From NCBI RefSeq assembly GCF_900105965.1, contig NZ_FNTV01000001.1, positions 3,782,001 to 3,846,000 on the forward strand: 64,000 nucleotides of DNA, given 5' to 3'. The translations under genes and the position numbers were made by a program. Shown here in pieces: positions 8,126 through 17,412 of this stretch. The notes beneath the pieces were generated by a model. The model made no database searches, was not told the origin of the DNA, and was given only the letters and a program-made list of their open reading frames with translations. The first letter of the stretch is position 1. Each line of letters begins with the position of its first letter. Source of the stretch: Arthrobacter alpinus (lineage in GTDB: Bacteria; Actinomycetota; Actinomycetes; Actinomycetales; Micrococcaceae).

Positions 8126-9310
8126 ATGACGAACCATCCGGAATTCATGCAGTACCCCGGAAACGCCGTCTTGGCGGCCGGTCACCAGGGCCAGTACCTG
8201 CTGCCCTCCAGCACCCCGGTCCAGCTGATTGCCCCGGACGGAACGGCGAATACAGGCACGGCCAGCGCGGGCAAGTACAAGGAAAACTACGAGCTGCCGG
8301 ACGTGTCAACCCTGCTCGAGGGCTATGGTCAATTGATGCTGGGCCGGCGCATCAACGAACAGGCCGGAGCATTGGTGCGGCAGGGGCGGATGGCGGTGTA
8401 TCCGTCGTCGTTCGGGCAGGAAGCCTGCCAAGTCGCGGCCTACACGAGCCTGCGGCGCAGCGACTGGCTCTTCGCCACATACCGGGACACCGTGGCCATT
8501 CTGGGACGCGGCGTGGCACCCATGGAAGTCTTCGAATCGCTGCGCGGGGATTGGCACAGCGGCTTTGATCCCCACCAGTACAACACCGGGCTGCCCGCCA
8601 CCCCGCTCTCCACCCAGCTGCTGCATGCCGTGGGGGTGGCGCATGCTGCCAAACTCCGCGGCGAGGACACAGTGGTGCTGGCCATGTGCGGCGACGGTGC
8701 CACGAGTGAAGGCGACTTCCATGAAGCCCTGAACTTTGCTGCCGTGTTCCATGTGCCAGTGGTCTTCTTGATTCAAAACAACCAGTACGCCATCTCCGTG
8801 CCGCTCATCCATCAGTCCGTGGCGCCGTCACTGGCCCACAAGGCCATTGGCTATGGCATGCCAGGAGAGCGTGTTGACGGGAACGATCTCGCCGCACTGC
8901 TGGCGGTGCTGGGCAGTGCTGTGGCGCGGGCGCGCAACGGTGGCGGCCCCGCCCTGGTGGAGGCACACACCTACCGGATGGAGGCCCACACCAACGCCGA
9001 TGATTCCACCCGGTACCGGAGCTCCGAGGAGGTGGCTCAGTGGGTGCCCAAGGATCCCTTGGTCCGGCTCAAAAAATACCTGCACGACGCCGGACACCTC
9101 AGTGCCGCCGAGACCGATGGTTTCGCCGTTGCTGCGGAGCAAGTGGCCAAGGCGTTGCGGGACGGCTTGAATACATCCACATCACCGGATCCGTTGGACA
9201 TGTTCCGATTCGTATACAGCGAACCCACGCCGCAATTGCAGGCGCAAAGCCGGATGTTGGCCGCTGAGCTGGCCGCAGCCCACCCAGGAACCCAAGGAGC
9301 CCAGCCATGA
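8126..9310 (+). CDS. bkdA: 2-oxoacid dehydrogenase E1 component, alpha subunit
   Basis: 394 residues. The thiamine diphosphate motif starts with CGDGATSEGDFHEALNFA near 188-205 and ends with QNN near 217-219; RQGRMAVYPSSFGQEA near 85-100 is the N-terminal substrate-site segment. With the beta subunit it decarboxylates a 2-oxoacid and acylates the lipoyl group of E2. The two-subunit E1, the neighbouring Lrp gene and the gene order point to a branched-chain 2-oxoacid dehydrogenase like M. tuberculosis bkdABC. Pyruvate cannot be excluded. GGAAGGAA supports the ATG at 8126. It overlaps E1beta by ATGA. Confidence 0.92.
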   Translation: MTNHPEFMQYPGNAVLAAGHQGQYLLPSSTPVQLIAPDGTANTGTASAGKYKENYELPDVSTLLEGYGQLMLGRRINEQAGALVRQGRMAVYPSSFGQEACQVAAYTSLRRSDWLFATYRDTVAILGRGVAPMEVFESLRGDWHSGFDPHQYNTGLPATPLSTQLLHAVGVAHAAKLRGEDTVVLAMCGDGATSEGDFHEALNFAAVFHVPVVFLIQNNQYAISVPLIHQSVAPSLAHKAIGYGMPGERVDGNDLAALLAVLGSAVARARNGGGPALVEAHTYRMEAHTNADDSTRYRSSEEVAQWVPKDPLVRLKKYLHDAGHLSAAETDGFAVAAEQVAKALRDGLNTSTSPDPLDMFRFVYSEPTPQLQAQSRMLAAELAAAHPGTQGAQP

Positions 9311-10377
9311 CTGCCACACCCGTCATGAACCTGGTGGAGCTTACCGGGGTGCAGAACCTGACCTTCGCCAAAGCCCTGACACTGGCCATGGCCGACGCCA
9401 TGGACGCCGATTCGGCCGTGGTTGTTTTTGGTGAGGACGTGGGCAGGCTGGGCGGTGTGTTCCGTGTGACGGACGGACTTTCGGCCCGCTTCGGGGAAGA
9501 ACGCTGCTTTGACACGCCGCTGGCTGAATCCGGCATCGTGGGTATGGCCACCGGGATGGCCATCAACGGCATGCGCCCCGTGGTGGAGATGCAGTTTGAC
9601 GCCTTCGCCTACCCGGCCTTCGAGCAGATCGCCAGTCATGTGGCCAAGATGGGCAACCGAACCCGCGGGCGCGTCCGGCTGCCGCTGGTTATCCGCATCC
9701 CTTATGCCGGCGGCATTGGCGGGGTGGAGCACCACTGCGATTCCTCGGAAAGCTACTACGCCCACACTCCGGGCCTGAGCGTCCTCACGCCGTCGAACGT
9801 CCAGGACGCCTACATCATGCTGCGCGATGCCATCAATTCCCCGGACCCCGTGGTGTTCATGGAGCCGAAAAAGTTGTACTTCTCCAAGGACACGGTTGAC
9901 CTGGATGCCTTGCGCGCCCGGTATTCTCCGGCTGCCGAACGCGGCGGGGCCAGCGCGGTTCCCTCCAGCATTGGGCAGGCCGCAGTGATCCGCGAGGGTA
10001 CCGACGCCACGCTCATAGCCTACGGACCATCTGTGGCACCCGCGCTCGCGGCCGCCGAAACCGCCGCCGCTGAGGGAAGATCCCTGCAGGTGATTGACGT
10101 GCGCTCCCTCGTCCCGTTCGACGACGAGACCATAAGTGCCGCCGTGCGCTCCACGGGCCGGGTCGTGGTGATCGCCGAGGCCCCCGGCTTTGCCTCGATG
10201 GCTTCTGAGATTGCCGCCCGAATCCAGGAACGCTGCTTCCATTCGCTCGCGGCGCCGGTCCTTCGGGTAACCGGCTTCGATGTCCCCTACCCCGCACCGA
10301 AACTTGAAAAACACTATCTGCCCGGCGTAGACCGGATCCTGGACGCCGTGGACCGGCTCCAATGGGAGGAATCATGA
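9307..10377 (+). CDS. bkdB: 2-oxoacid dehydrogenase E1 component, beta subunit
   Basis: 356 residues. The N-terminal pyrimidine-binding domain shows VVVFGEDVGRLGGVFRVT, CFDTPLAESGIVGMATGMA and MQFDAFAYPAFEQI. The C-terminal transketolase domain shows TLIAYGP and VIDVRSLVPFD, the standard features of E1beta. It forms the alpha2beta2 E1 heterotetramer with the preceding gene product. The start overlaps the E1alpha stop as ATGA, and its own stop overlaps the E2 start, so all three subunits are translationally coupled. Confidence 0.93.
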   Translation: MTATPVMNLVELTGVQNLTFAKALTLAMADAMDADSAVVVFGEDVGRLGGVFRVTDGLSARFGEERCFDTPLAESGIVGMATGMAINGMRPVVEMQFDAFAYPAFEQIASHVAKMGNRTRGRVRLPLVIRIPYAGGIGGVEHHCDSSESYYAHTPGLSVLTPSNVQDAYIMLRDAINSPDPVVFMEPKKLYFSKDTVDLDALRARYSPAAERGGASAVPSSIGQAAVIREGTDATLIAYGPSVAPALAAAETAAAEGRSLQVIDVRSLVPFDDETISAAVRSTGRVVVIAEAPGFASMASEIAARIQERCFHSLAAPVLRVTGFDVPYPAPKLEKHYLPGVDRILDAVDRLQWEES

Positions 10378-11660
10378 GCGTGCAAACCACCGGACAGATC
10401 TTCTTGCTCCCGGATTTGGGTGAAGGGCTGGTCGAAGCCGAACTGGTCACCTGGCTCGTCGCCGTGGGGGATGAGGTCCGTATTGACCAGCCCATCGCCG
10501 AAGTTGAAACGGCTAAATCCGTGGTGGAGGTGCCCTCGCCTTTCGAAGGAACCGTGGTCACACTGCACGGTGCCGAGGGCGAGACGCTAGAGGTGGGAAA
10601 GCCGTTGATCACGATCGCTTCTGCCGGCGGTGACCCCGCCGAAGCCACTTCCACAGGCGGCGCCCCAGGATCGGGCAATGTACTCATTGGTTACGGGACC
10701 ACCGAGGTTGGAGGTCCCGGCCGCAGCCGTCCTGCTGTCCAGGCGGCACCGAGGATGCCGCTCGTCGTTTCGCCACTCGTGCGGAAACTGGCCCAGGACC
10801 ATGGAATTGCTCTCGCCAGCATCCACGGTTCGGGCAGTGAAGGCCTGATCCTGCGCTCAGACGTTGAGGCGGCCATGCTTGAACCAGTAACGCACACCAT
10901 GCCAAGCCAGCAACCGCAGCGGGCGGGGGAGATGTCCGGCGTCGTCGATCAACGAACGGGGCTGGCCGAGGTTGGGAGAACGCCGCTTACAGGTGTCAAG
11001 AAGGCGGCGGCCGCGGCGATGGTGCGGAGCCGTCGCGAGATCCCGGAGGCCACCGTGTGGGTGGATGTGGATGCAACGGCGTTGTTGGAGCTGCGGCAGG
11101 GACTGAAGGCTCAGGGTTCGGCACCGGGAATGTTGGCGTTCGTGACTCGGTTTGTGGTGGCGGGGCTGGGCAATTTCCCACAACTGAATATGGCGCTGGT
11201 GTCGGGCGGGGGCCAGGATGAACTCGTGGAATTTGATGGGATCAACGTTGGCTTCGCCACGCAGACCGAGCGTGGATTGGTGGTGCCCGTGCTTCGAAAT
11301 GCCCAAGGGCGCAGCGCCAGGGAGCTTGACGGGGCCATTCGTGAACTGACCGACCGGGCGCTTGGTGGGAAGGCTGCCCCGGCCGAGCTGGGCGGTGGAA
11401 CCTTCACGATTAACAACTATGGGGTTCTGGGCGTGGACGGATCCGCCGCCATCATCAACTACCCCGAGGCTGCCATGTTGGGGCTGGGACGGATTGTGGA
11501 CAAGCCGTGGGTTGTGGACGGAGAATTGTGCGTGCGCAAAATGACGGAGCTGACGCTGGCCTTTGACCATCGTGTGTGCGACGGCGCCGTTGCTGCCGGA
11601 TTCCTGCGCTTCGTGGCCGATGCCATCGAAAACCCTGCCAGTATCCTCGCTGATCTCTAA
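10374..11660 (+). CDS. bkdC: Dihydrolipoamide acyltransferase (E2)
   Basis: 428 residues from the ATG at 10374, which overlaps the E1beta stop and follows GGGAGGA. One N-terminal lipoyl domain (about 8-83) has the modified lysine at about 48 in VETAKSVVEV. An E1/E3-binding domain lies around residues 125-160 (SPLVRKLAQDHGI), then the catalytic domain ends with DHRVCDG near 398-404, whose His and Asp are catalytic. No E3 lipoamide dehydrogenase is adjacent, so it must be supplied from elsewhere. TAATG links it to the metallo-hydrolase. Confidence 0.93.
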   Translation: MSVQTTGQIFLLPDLGEGLVEAELVTWLVAVGDEVRIDQPIAEVETAKSVVEVPSPFEGTVVTLHGAEGETLEVGKPLITIASAGGDPAEATSTGGAPGSGNVLIGYGTTEVGGPGRSRPAVQAAPRMPLVVSPLVRKLAQDHGIALASIHGSGSEGLILRSDVEAAMLEPVTHTMPSQQPQRAGEMSGVVDQRTGLAEVGRTPLTGVKKAAAAAMVRSRREIPEATVWVDVDATALLELRQGLKAQGSAPGMLAFVTRFVVAGLGNFPQLNMALVSGGGQDELVEFDGINVGFATQTERGLVVPVLRNAQGRSARELDGAIRELTDRALGGKAAPAELGGGTFTINNYGVLGVDGSAAIINYPEAAMLGLGRIVDKPWVVDGELCVRKMTELTLAFDHRVCDGAVAAGFLRFVADAIENPASILADL

Positions 11661-12358
11661 TGCCCCAGACATGGCAGGAGCTCGGTGGCGGCTGTTTTGT
11701 GCTGCCTGGCAATGAGGCCCGGGTGCTGGTCAACACTGGCTTGGTAGTTGGTGCCCAGCGGGCGCTCGTGATCGACACCGGTTGCGGACCCCGCCACGCC
11801 GCGGAGATTCTGGCAGCCGTGCGCACGGTAACCACCTTGCCTCTGGTGGGGGTCAATACCCACGCCCACTGGGATCATTTCTTTGGCAATGCCACGTTCA
11901 AGGAAGCCGGACTTACCGAGCTGTGGGCACACAAAGCGGCCGCGCAAACAATGGCGGACACGGGGGAGTCTCAGCGGCGCTTTGTCGCGGGCGCGGAACC
12001 GGACATGGCTGCGGCAACCGGTCCCGGGACGGAGATTGTGCTGCCCGCCCATCACGTTGGCGCCGAAACGGTAGTGCTGGATCTAGGAGGCGTGGAGGTG
12101 GAGCTGTTCACGTTGGGTCCCGGGCACAGCAGCGGAGACCTCATGGTGGGCGCTCCGGGCGTGCTATTTGCCGGAGATGTGCTCGAAGTTGGTGCGGCCC
12201 CGGACTACGAGGACGCTTTCCCTTCGGAATGGGCTGCCGTGCTGCGCCGGTTGGCGGGCATGGGTGAGAAGTACCCCGTCATGGTGCCCGGGCACGGCCG
12301 TCCGGTGGATGCCGGCTTTGCCGCGCACATGGCCGAGGTCGTCGCCGCAGCGCCGTAA
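11660..12358 (+). CDS. MBL-fold metallo-hydrolase
   Basis: 232 residues. The metal-binding signature THAHWDH is at about 67-73. Further ligand motifs are GPGHSSGDLMV (about 153-163), a GDV motif near 172, and a late PGHGRPVD. These are the zinc ligands of the metallo-beta-lactamase fold. The substrate is unknown: the family includes thioesterases, glyoxalase II and lactonases. Its ATG overlaps the E2 stop (TAATG), so it is the last gene of the 2-oxoacid dehydrogenase operon. An acyl-thioester housekeeping role would fit but is a guess. Confidence 0.88.
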   Translation: MPQTWQELGGGCFVLPGNEARVLVNTGLVVGAQRALVIDTGCGPRHAAEILAAVRTVTTLPLVGVNTHAHWDHFFGNATFKEAGLTELWAHKAAAQTMADTGESQRRFVAGAEPDMAAATGPGTEIVLPAHHVGAETVVLDLGGVEVELFTLGPGHSSGDLMVGAPGVLFAGDVLEVGAAPDYEDAFPSEWAAVLRRLAGMGEKYPVMVPGHGRPVDAGFAAHMAEVVAAAP

Positions 12359-12371
12359 GTGGGGACGGGTC

Positions 12372-12377
12372 TAGAGT
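12372..12377 (+). promoter_or_regulatory. Candidate leaderless -10 box for the MFS gene
   Basis: TAGAGT ends 7 nt before the GTG at 12385 but only 1 nt before the alternative GTG at 12379. This favours 12385 as the real start of the transporter gene. Confidence 0.45.
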
Positions 12378-12384
12378 TGTGCCA

Positions 12385-13581
12385 GTGAGCAAAGCAGCCG
12401 ACCCTCAAGACTTCAACCTTTGGTCCATCGCCATTCCGGCGTTTGGGCCGTCACTGTTGTTTGGCATTGGTGAGGGCGCCATTTTGCCCGTCATCCCGCT
12501 CAGTGCCAGGGATATGGGTTCCTCCTTGGCGGGTGCCGCACTAGTGGTCTCCCTCATCGGCATAGGATCGCTGGTCAGCAACATCCCGGCATCCATCATT
12601 ACGGCGAAATTTGGTGAGCGCCTCGGCATGCTTGGGGCCTCCGCGCTGAGCCTGGTTGCCATGCTCATCTGCGTGTTTTGCCACAACCTCTGGGCCTTTG
12701 GTGCCGGAGTGTTTTTGATAGGCGTGGCCTCGGCCGTGTTCCATCTGGCTCGCCAGAGTTATCTCACCGAGGCGGTGCCGCCGCTCATGCGCGCACGGGC
12801 CATGTCCACCCTGGGCGGTGTGGGGCGAATCGGACTTTTCGCGGGCCCGTTCATTGGAGCCCTCCTTATTCATCTGGTCGGACTACCTGGCGCATACTGG
12901 GTTGCGGCAGTGGCTGTCACGGCCGCCGGGGTTGTCGCCTGGTGGCTGCCGGATCTGGTCAATGCCGACGGTGCGGCACCGGCAGGACCGAAAGTCACTG
13001 TCGTCTCGTTGCTGGCCACCCACCGAAAAGTGTTTCTAACGGTTGGCATCGGCGTGCTGCTGGTCAGCTCCGTGCGGTCTTCGCGTCAAGTGGTGGTACC
13101 GCTCTGGGCAGACAATCTGGGACTCAACCCAGCCGTGACATCACTGATCTACGGGCTGTCCGGGGCCATCGACATGCTGGTGTTTTACCCGGCCGGCAAG
13201 GTCATGGACAAGAAGGGACGGATTGCCGTGGCCGTTCCCTCCATGGTGCTCATGGGCGTTTCGCTGCTCCTCATGCCACTAACCACAGGTGCCTTTTCGT
13301 TGCTGCTGGTGGCTTTGCTGATCGGTTTTGGAAACGGCATTGGTTCCGGACTCATCATGACCCTGGGGGCGGACTACTCTCCGCGCAATGGCAGGGCCCA
13401 ATTCCTGGGTATCTGGAGATTCATGGCGGACGCCGGCGGATCAAGCGGTCCGGCCATCTTGGCTGGACTCACGGCCGCCGTGACGCTCCCGTTCGGCATC
13501 GCAGCAACGGGACTGTTGGGTCTGGGTGCGGCAGCAATGTTGGGCTACTCGATTCCCCGCAACAGACCCGTATCGCGCTAG
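12385..13581 (+). CDS. MFS transporter
   Basis: 398 residues from the GTG at 12385. Twelve hydrophobic segments span the protein, with a short loop motif AKFGERLG after TM2 and KVMDKKGRI after TM8, typical of major facilitator carriers. The substrate cannot be told. An alternative GTG lies two codons upstream; the -10 spacing favours the later one. It converges with the PAP2 gene at a 4-bp gap. Confidence 0.85.
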   Translation: MSKAADPQDFNLWSIAIPAFGPSLLFGIGEGAILPVIPLSARDMGSSLAGAALVVSLIGIGSLVSNIPASIITAKFGERLGMLGASALSLVAMLICVFCHNLWAFGAGVFLIGVASAVFHLARQSYLTEAVPPLMRARAMSTLGGVGRIGLFAGPFIGALLIHLVGLPGAYWVAAVAVTAAGVVAWWLPDLVNADGAAPAGPKVTVVSLLATHRKVFLTVGIGVLLVSSVRSSRQVVVPLWADNLGLNPAVTSLIYGLSGAIDMLVFYPAGKVMDKKGRIAVAVPSMVLMGVSLLLMPLTTGAFSLLLVALLIGFGNGIGSGLIMTLGADYSPRNGRAQFLGIWRFMADAGGSSGPAILAGLTAAVTLPFGIAATGLLGLGAAAMLGYSIPRNRPVSR

Positions 13582-13585
13582 CTCG

Positions 13586-14491
13586 CTAGCGAAAGCTCCG
13601 GCGTCGTACGGGCAGGGTCACCAGCAGTGTGCTGGCAAAGGTCAAGCCATAGCCAACAGCGATGATCAGGCACACGCCCACAAGGAAGAAACTGGTGGTG
13701 CTGGTGTCTTCGGCGCCCATGACGGAACTGTAAATCAGTGCGCCTGACGCCAAGGCGAGCACGGCCAGCAGGGCTGCCAGTGCGGTCCACCAGCGCCTCG
13801 AGGCCCAGTGCTCTCCCGAGCCGAGCCACACATTCCACCGCGAACCACTGCGCATAACCACATGCGCGGCCAGTGCTGTCCAGAAGGCCACCACAAAGAA
13901 GGCAGCAACAACATCGGCGGGTCGGTGCCATTGGTTGATGAGCGTCGACATGCCGGCCACGATGGCGTAGCTGCCGCCAACAAAGGCGGCGGCGGGGCGC
14001 CATCGTGGCGAGACCACGAGGAACACGGCGGCCGCGGCACTGGCGGCGAGCGTACTGTGTCCCGAGGGCAGCGAGTTCAGCGCGAGCGTATTGACGCCAA
14101 GCTCTGGACGGTCCGGCAGCAGTGCCTTAATGAGCTGGGTGGAGAGATTCGCGGCGGCCATGGCGGCGATGGCAATACCGGCGGCCTTCCATCGTCGCCG
14201 GGCCAGGGTGACAAAGAGGACCACCAGCGTGGCGAGAACCACGGAGGTGGCAGGCAAATAATCCAGCACCTGGGCCGTTTGCGTGCCGATCCGCTGGCGG
14301 GCCACGACCGCCTCCACCAGGGCAGATTCGTCAATGAACTGGCCAGTGGCCGTTTCTACAAAAAACCGGTAGCTCAACACCAAACCGGCCAAACTTATGA
14401 GCGCCGCAACCAGGAATGGCCACGCGGAAATGCGTTCAACAACACGGCCGGACGGGCCTGAGCGGTGAGATGCGGCATGGGTATTCATCAC
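13586..14491 (-). CDS. PAP2-family phosphatase, membrane
   Basis: 301 residues with several membrane segments. The three-part acid phosphatase signature is present: KALLPDRP, PSGHS and NQWHRPADVV, which supply the catalytic Lys/Arg, Ser-Gly-His and His-Asp residues. The family dephosphorylates lipid phosphates such as phosphatidate or polyprenyl diphosphate at the outer membrane face. Two extra C-terminal hydrophobic segments follow the PAP2 core. It is divergent from menC across 56 bp. Confidence 0.88.
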   Translation of the reverse strand: MMNTHAASHRSGPSGRVVERISAWPFLVAALISLAGLVLSYRFFVETATGQFIDESALVEAVVARQRIGTQTAQVLDYLPATSVVLATLVVLFVTLARRRWKAAGIAIAAMAAANLSTQLIKALLPDRPELGVNTLALNSLPSGHSTLAASAAAAVFLVVSPRWRPAAAFVGGSYAIVAGMSTLINQWHRPADVVAAFFVVAFWTALAAHVVMRSGSRWNVWLGSGEHWASRRWWTALAALLAVLALASGALIYSSVMGAEDTSTTSFFLVGVCLIIAVGYGLTFASTLLVTLPVRRRSFR

Positions 14492-14535
14492 TTCTAGGTT
14501 CCCACAGTTTCATGGGAGATTGCTGACCACCGGGC

Positions 14536-14541
14536 TACAGT
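14536..14541 (+). promoter_or_regulatory. Candidate leaderless -10 box for menC
   Basis: TACAGT ends 6 nt before the menC ATG at 14548. No ribosome-binding site is visible, in keeping with a leaderless transcript. Confidence 0.45.
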
Positions 14542-14547
14542 GAAGAC

Positions 14548-15561
14548 ATGTTTTCACTCCCTACGCTCGATGCGATCCTGTCCTCCGCCCACGTGGTCTC
14601 CTTGCCCATGCGGGTGAAGTTCAGGGGTGTGGTGACCCGTGAGGTCATGGTTTTTGAAGGCCCGGCAGGCTGGGGTGAGTTTGGTCCGTTCCTGGAGTAC
14701 GACGACGAAGAGTCCTCCCGCTGGTTGGCCGCGGCTTTGGAGGCTGGCTGGCTTGGGTACCCGGCGCCGGTGCGTGACTGGGTTCCCGTGAATGCGACAG
14801 TTCCTGCGGTTTCCGCCGCCGAGGTGCCCTCCGTGTTGGGGGCTTTTGACGCCGTCCACACCGTGAAGATCAAGGTTGCCGAGGCAGGCCAGTCCATGTC
14901 GGATGACGCCGCCCGGGTGGGTGCCGTGCGGCATTTGCTGCCCGAGGCCAAGATCCGGGTGGACGCGAATGGGGGTTGGGGCGTTGATCAGGCAGTTTCG
15001 GCACTGCGCATGTTGAGTGTCTTTGGGTTGGAGTATGCAGAGCAGCCTGTCGCCACAATTGCCGAGATGGCGGCCGTGCGCACGGCGCTTTCCGGTTCTG
15101 TCCTGATCGCTGCCGACGAAAGCGTTCGCAAGGCCACGGATCCTCTCGCCGTGGCCCGAGCCGGGGCCGCCGATCTCCTGGTGGTCAAGGCCGCCCCCTT
15201 GGGTGGAGTCCGGCGTGCGCTGGAGATCGTGGCGGAGGCCGGACTGCCAGCAGTGGTCAGTTCCGCACTGGACTCCTCGGTGGGTATTGGCACCGGCTTG
15301 GCACTGGCGGCCGCGCTGCCGGAGCTGCCCTTCGCCTGCGGTTTGGGCACAGTGTCCTTGATGGCAGCGGATGTGGCCACGCCGTCGCTTGTCGCCGTGG
15401 ATGGTGGCATGGAAGTTCGGAACGTTGTGGCCGATCCGGAGTTGCTTGCACGGTTCGCCGCACCGGCCGAGCGTCGGGATTGGTGGCTGGACCGGCTCCG
15501 CCGCACTTACGCCCTGCTCCAAAGCCCGGTGCCTGGCCTAAAGGGCGGGTGGATAGAGTAG
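14548..15561 (+). CDS. menC: o-Succinylbenzoate synthase
   Basis: 337 residues of the enolase superfamily. The catalytic and metal residues are visible: KIK (Lys107, Lys109), Asp139 in VDANG, Glu165 in AEQP, Asp190 in ADES and Lys214 in VVKAAPLGG. MenC dehydrates SHCHC to o-succinylbenzoate in menaquinone synthesis. menD follows directly, supporting the assignment over related dipeptide epimerases. Confidence 0.93.
   Translation: MFSLPTLDAILSSAHVVSLPMRVKFRGVVTREVMVFEGPAGWGEFGPFLEYDDEESSRWLAAALEAGWLGYPAPVRDWVPVNATVPAVSAAEVPSVLGAFDAVHTVKIKVAEAGQSMSDDAARVGAVRHLLPEAKIRVDANGGWGVDQAVSALRMLSVFGLEYAEQPVATIAEMAAVRTALSGSVLIAADESVRKATDPLAVARAGAADLLVVKAAPLGGVRRALEIVAEAGLPAVVSSALDSSVGIGTGLALAAALPELPFACGLGTVSLMAADVATPSLVAVDGGMEVRNVVADPELLARFAAPAERRDWWLDRLRRTYALLQSPVPGLKGGWIE
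15554..15559 (+). promoter_or_regulatory. Candidate leaderless -10 box for menD inside the menC 3' end
   Basis: TAGAGT overlaps the menC stop codon and ends 7 nt before GTG 15567. It suggests menD also has its own promoter besides read-through from menC. Confidence 0.4.
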
Positions 15562-15566
15562 GGAGC

Positions 15567-17327
15567 GTGACTTTACTTAGCTCCATGGATGCCGCCCGTT
15601 ATGTTGTCGATGCTCTGGAACGCGCAGGGATTGCTCATGTGGTGGTGGCCCCGGGATCCCGCAGCGCCCCGCTCGTTTACGCCCTCGCCGAAGCAGAAGC
15701 CGATGGCAGGCTGAGCAATTACGTGCGCGTTGACGAACGGGTGGCCGGTTTCACGGCGCTGGGTCTGGCCTTGGCGTCAGGTGTTCCAGCCGCCATTGTG
15801 ACCACTTCCGGCACGGCCGTGGGTAATCTCCTTCCTGCCGTCATGGAGGCCAACCACGGCGGAACCCCCTTGCTTGTCCTATCCGCCGACCGCCCCGAAG
15901 AGCTTCGAGGCACCGGAGCCAACCAAACAACGCAGCAGCTGGATCTCTTTGGTGAGCATGTCCGTTTTGCCACTGACGTCCCGGCCGGGGTGGATCCCAC
16001 GAGCGCCATTGCCACTGCACTGAGCGCAGCTCGCGGGCATATCGAGGGGATCCCTGCCGGGCCCGTGCAGGTCAACCTGGCGTTCCGCGACCCCCTGACC
16101 CCTGCCCTGGATGGTTCGGAATGGGAACGCCTCCTGCCTGAGATTGAGGTTCCTTCCGCTCCTGAAACACTTGAATCCGACGACGGAACCTCCGACGCCA
16201 GCGATGTTGCCTCGGGTGTGACGTCCGTTCCGGGCAGCGGTGTTCCAGCCGCCCTGCCGTCCAGCAGTCACAGGACGGTGGTGGTGGCCGGTCACGGAGC
16301 CGGGGTGGAAGCTGAATACTTTGCGCGAATGCTCGGATTGCCCCTCTTGGCCGAGCCTTCTTCCAATGCGCGCTTTGGGCCCAATGCCATTGGCCCTTAC
16401 CGCTTGCTGTTGGAGAAGTTCGGCCCCGACAGCGCCATGCCCATTGAACGGGTGGTGCTCTTTGGGCGACCAACACTCTCGCGCCAGATAAGCGGGCTGC
16501 TCGCCAATCCGAACCTTGAACGGGCGCTTTTTCTGCCCAACCCCGTGCCGTGGTTTGAGGCCGGGCGCCGCACAGAATTGATCTTGACTCAGTGGGATCA
16601 GCTGGTGGGCTTCGCAGGACACGGGCCCGCAGGCTGGCTGAGTGCGTGGCATCAGGTGGCTGCCATGGCTGAGGCGGCGCTGGAAAGTGTCTTGGCTGGT
16701 GCCGCGACCACTGGCGGTGAACTGAGCGGACCGGAGGTGGCCCGTCATGTCTGGTCCCGGGCACAAAAGGAACCCGGCAGCAACCTCATGCTTGGTTCCT
16801 CCAATCCCATCCGCGACGTTGATCTGGCAGGAAAGCCAACGCCCGGGAACAATGTCACGACCTTCGCCAATCGTGGCCTGGCCGGCATTGACGGAACCCT
16901 TGCCACGGCAACCGGCATTGCCCTCGCCACGAGGGAGGCAACTCGGGTGCTGCTTGGTGATGTGACCTTCCTGCATGATTCCGGGGCACTGAACATTGGG
17001 CCCACCGAACAAGTGCCCAACGTTCAGGTGATTGTCCTTAACGATGCCGGCGGTGGCATCTTCTCGGTCTTGGAGCACGGAACGCTGGGGAAGGCGCCCA
17101 ACTATGCTTCCGCCGTCGAACGCTTCTTTGGCACGCCGCACACGGTGAAGCTCGCGGCCCTCGCCACTGCCTACGGTTGGGACCACACCCTGGTTAGAAC
17201 GGCGGCCGAACTTGTCACTGCACTCGCCGGACCCGTTGAGGGGCGGCAGATCATCGAGGTGGCGGCCAGCCGTGACGGGCTGCGGGACTTGCATGCCAAC
17301 ATCAAGGCGGCCCTAGCCGCCGACTAG
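15567..17327 (+). CDS. menD: SEPHCHC synthase
   Basis: 586 residues from the GTG at 15567. MenD condenses isochorismate with 2-oxoglutarate using thiamine diphosphate. VVVAPGSRSAPLVYAL is the N-terminal signature, VDERVAGFTALGLAL carries the cofactor-activating Glu, TTSGTAVGNLLPAV and LSADRPEELRGTGANQT follow, and DAGGGIFSVLE is the C-terminal cofactor-domain signature. An Asp/Ser/Thr-rich linker near residues 195-228 is longer than I would expect. TAGAGT 7 nt before the GTG and codon phase favour this start; an ATG at 15585 is possible. It completes SHCHC synthesis with menC upstream and menF 4 kb downstream. Confidence 0.93.
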   Translation: MTLLSSMDAARYVVDALERAGIAHVVVAPGSRSAPLVYALAEAEADGRLSNYVRVDERVAGFTALGLALASGVPAAIVTTSGTAVGNLLPAVMEANHGGTPLLVLSADRPEELRGTGANQTTQQLDLFGEHVRFATDVPAGVDPTSAIATALSAARGHIEGIPAGPVQVNLAFRDPLTPALDGSEWERLLPEIEVPSAPETLESDDGTSDASDVASGVTSVPGSGVPAALPSSSHRTVVVAGHGAGVEAEYFARMLGLPLLAEPSSNARFGPNAIGPYRLLLEKFGPDSAMPIERVVLFGRPTLSRQISGLLANPNLERALFLPNPVPWFEAGRRTELILTQWDQLVGFAGHGPAGWLSAWHQVAAMAEAALESVLAGAATTGGELSGPEVARHVWSRAQKEPGSNLMLGSSNPIRDVDLAGKPTPGNNVTTFANRGLAGIDGTLATATGIALATREATRVLLGDVTFLHDSGALNIGPTEQVPNVQVIVLNDAGGGIFSVLEHGTLGKAPNYASAVERFFGTPHTVKLAALATAYGWDHTLVRTAAELVTALAGPVEGRQIIEVAASRDGLRDLHANIKAALAAD

Positions 17328-17412
17328 CCGCGACTTGATGCATGTGGTGCTCGTATCCTTGGTACAGCAGGTGCACAGCCGGTGCATAGGAGCCTCTGAT
17401 GGAGTGAATAAC

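Noticed and set aside
15879..17294. 471-residue open frame opposite menD
   Set aside because: Antisense shadow; composition rich in Gly/His/Arg and without any motif, whereas menD is complete.
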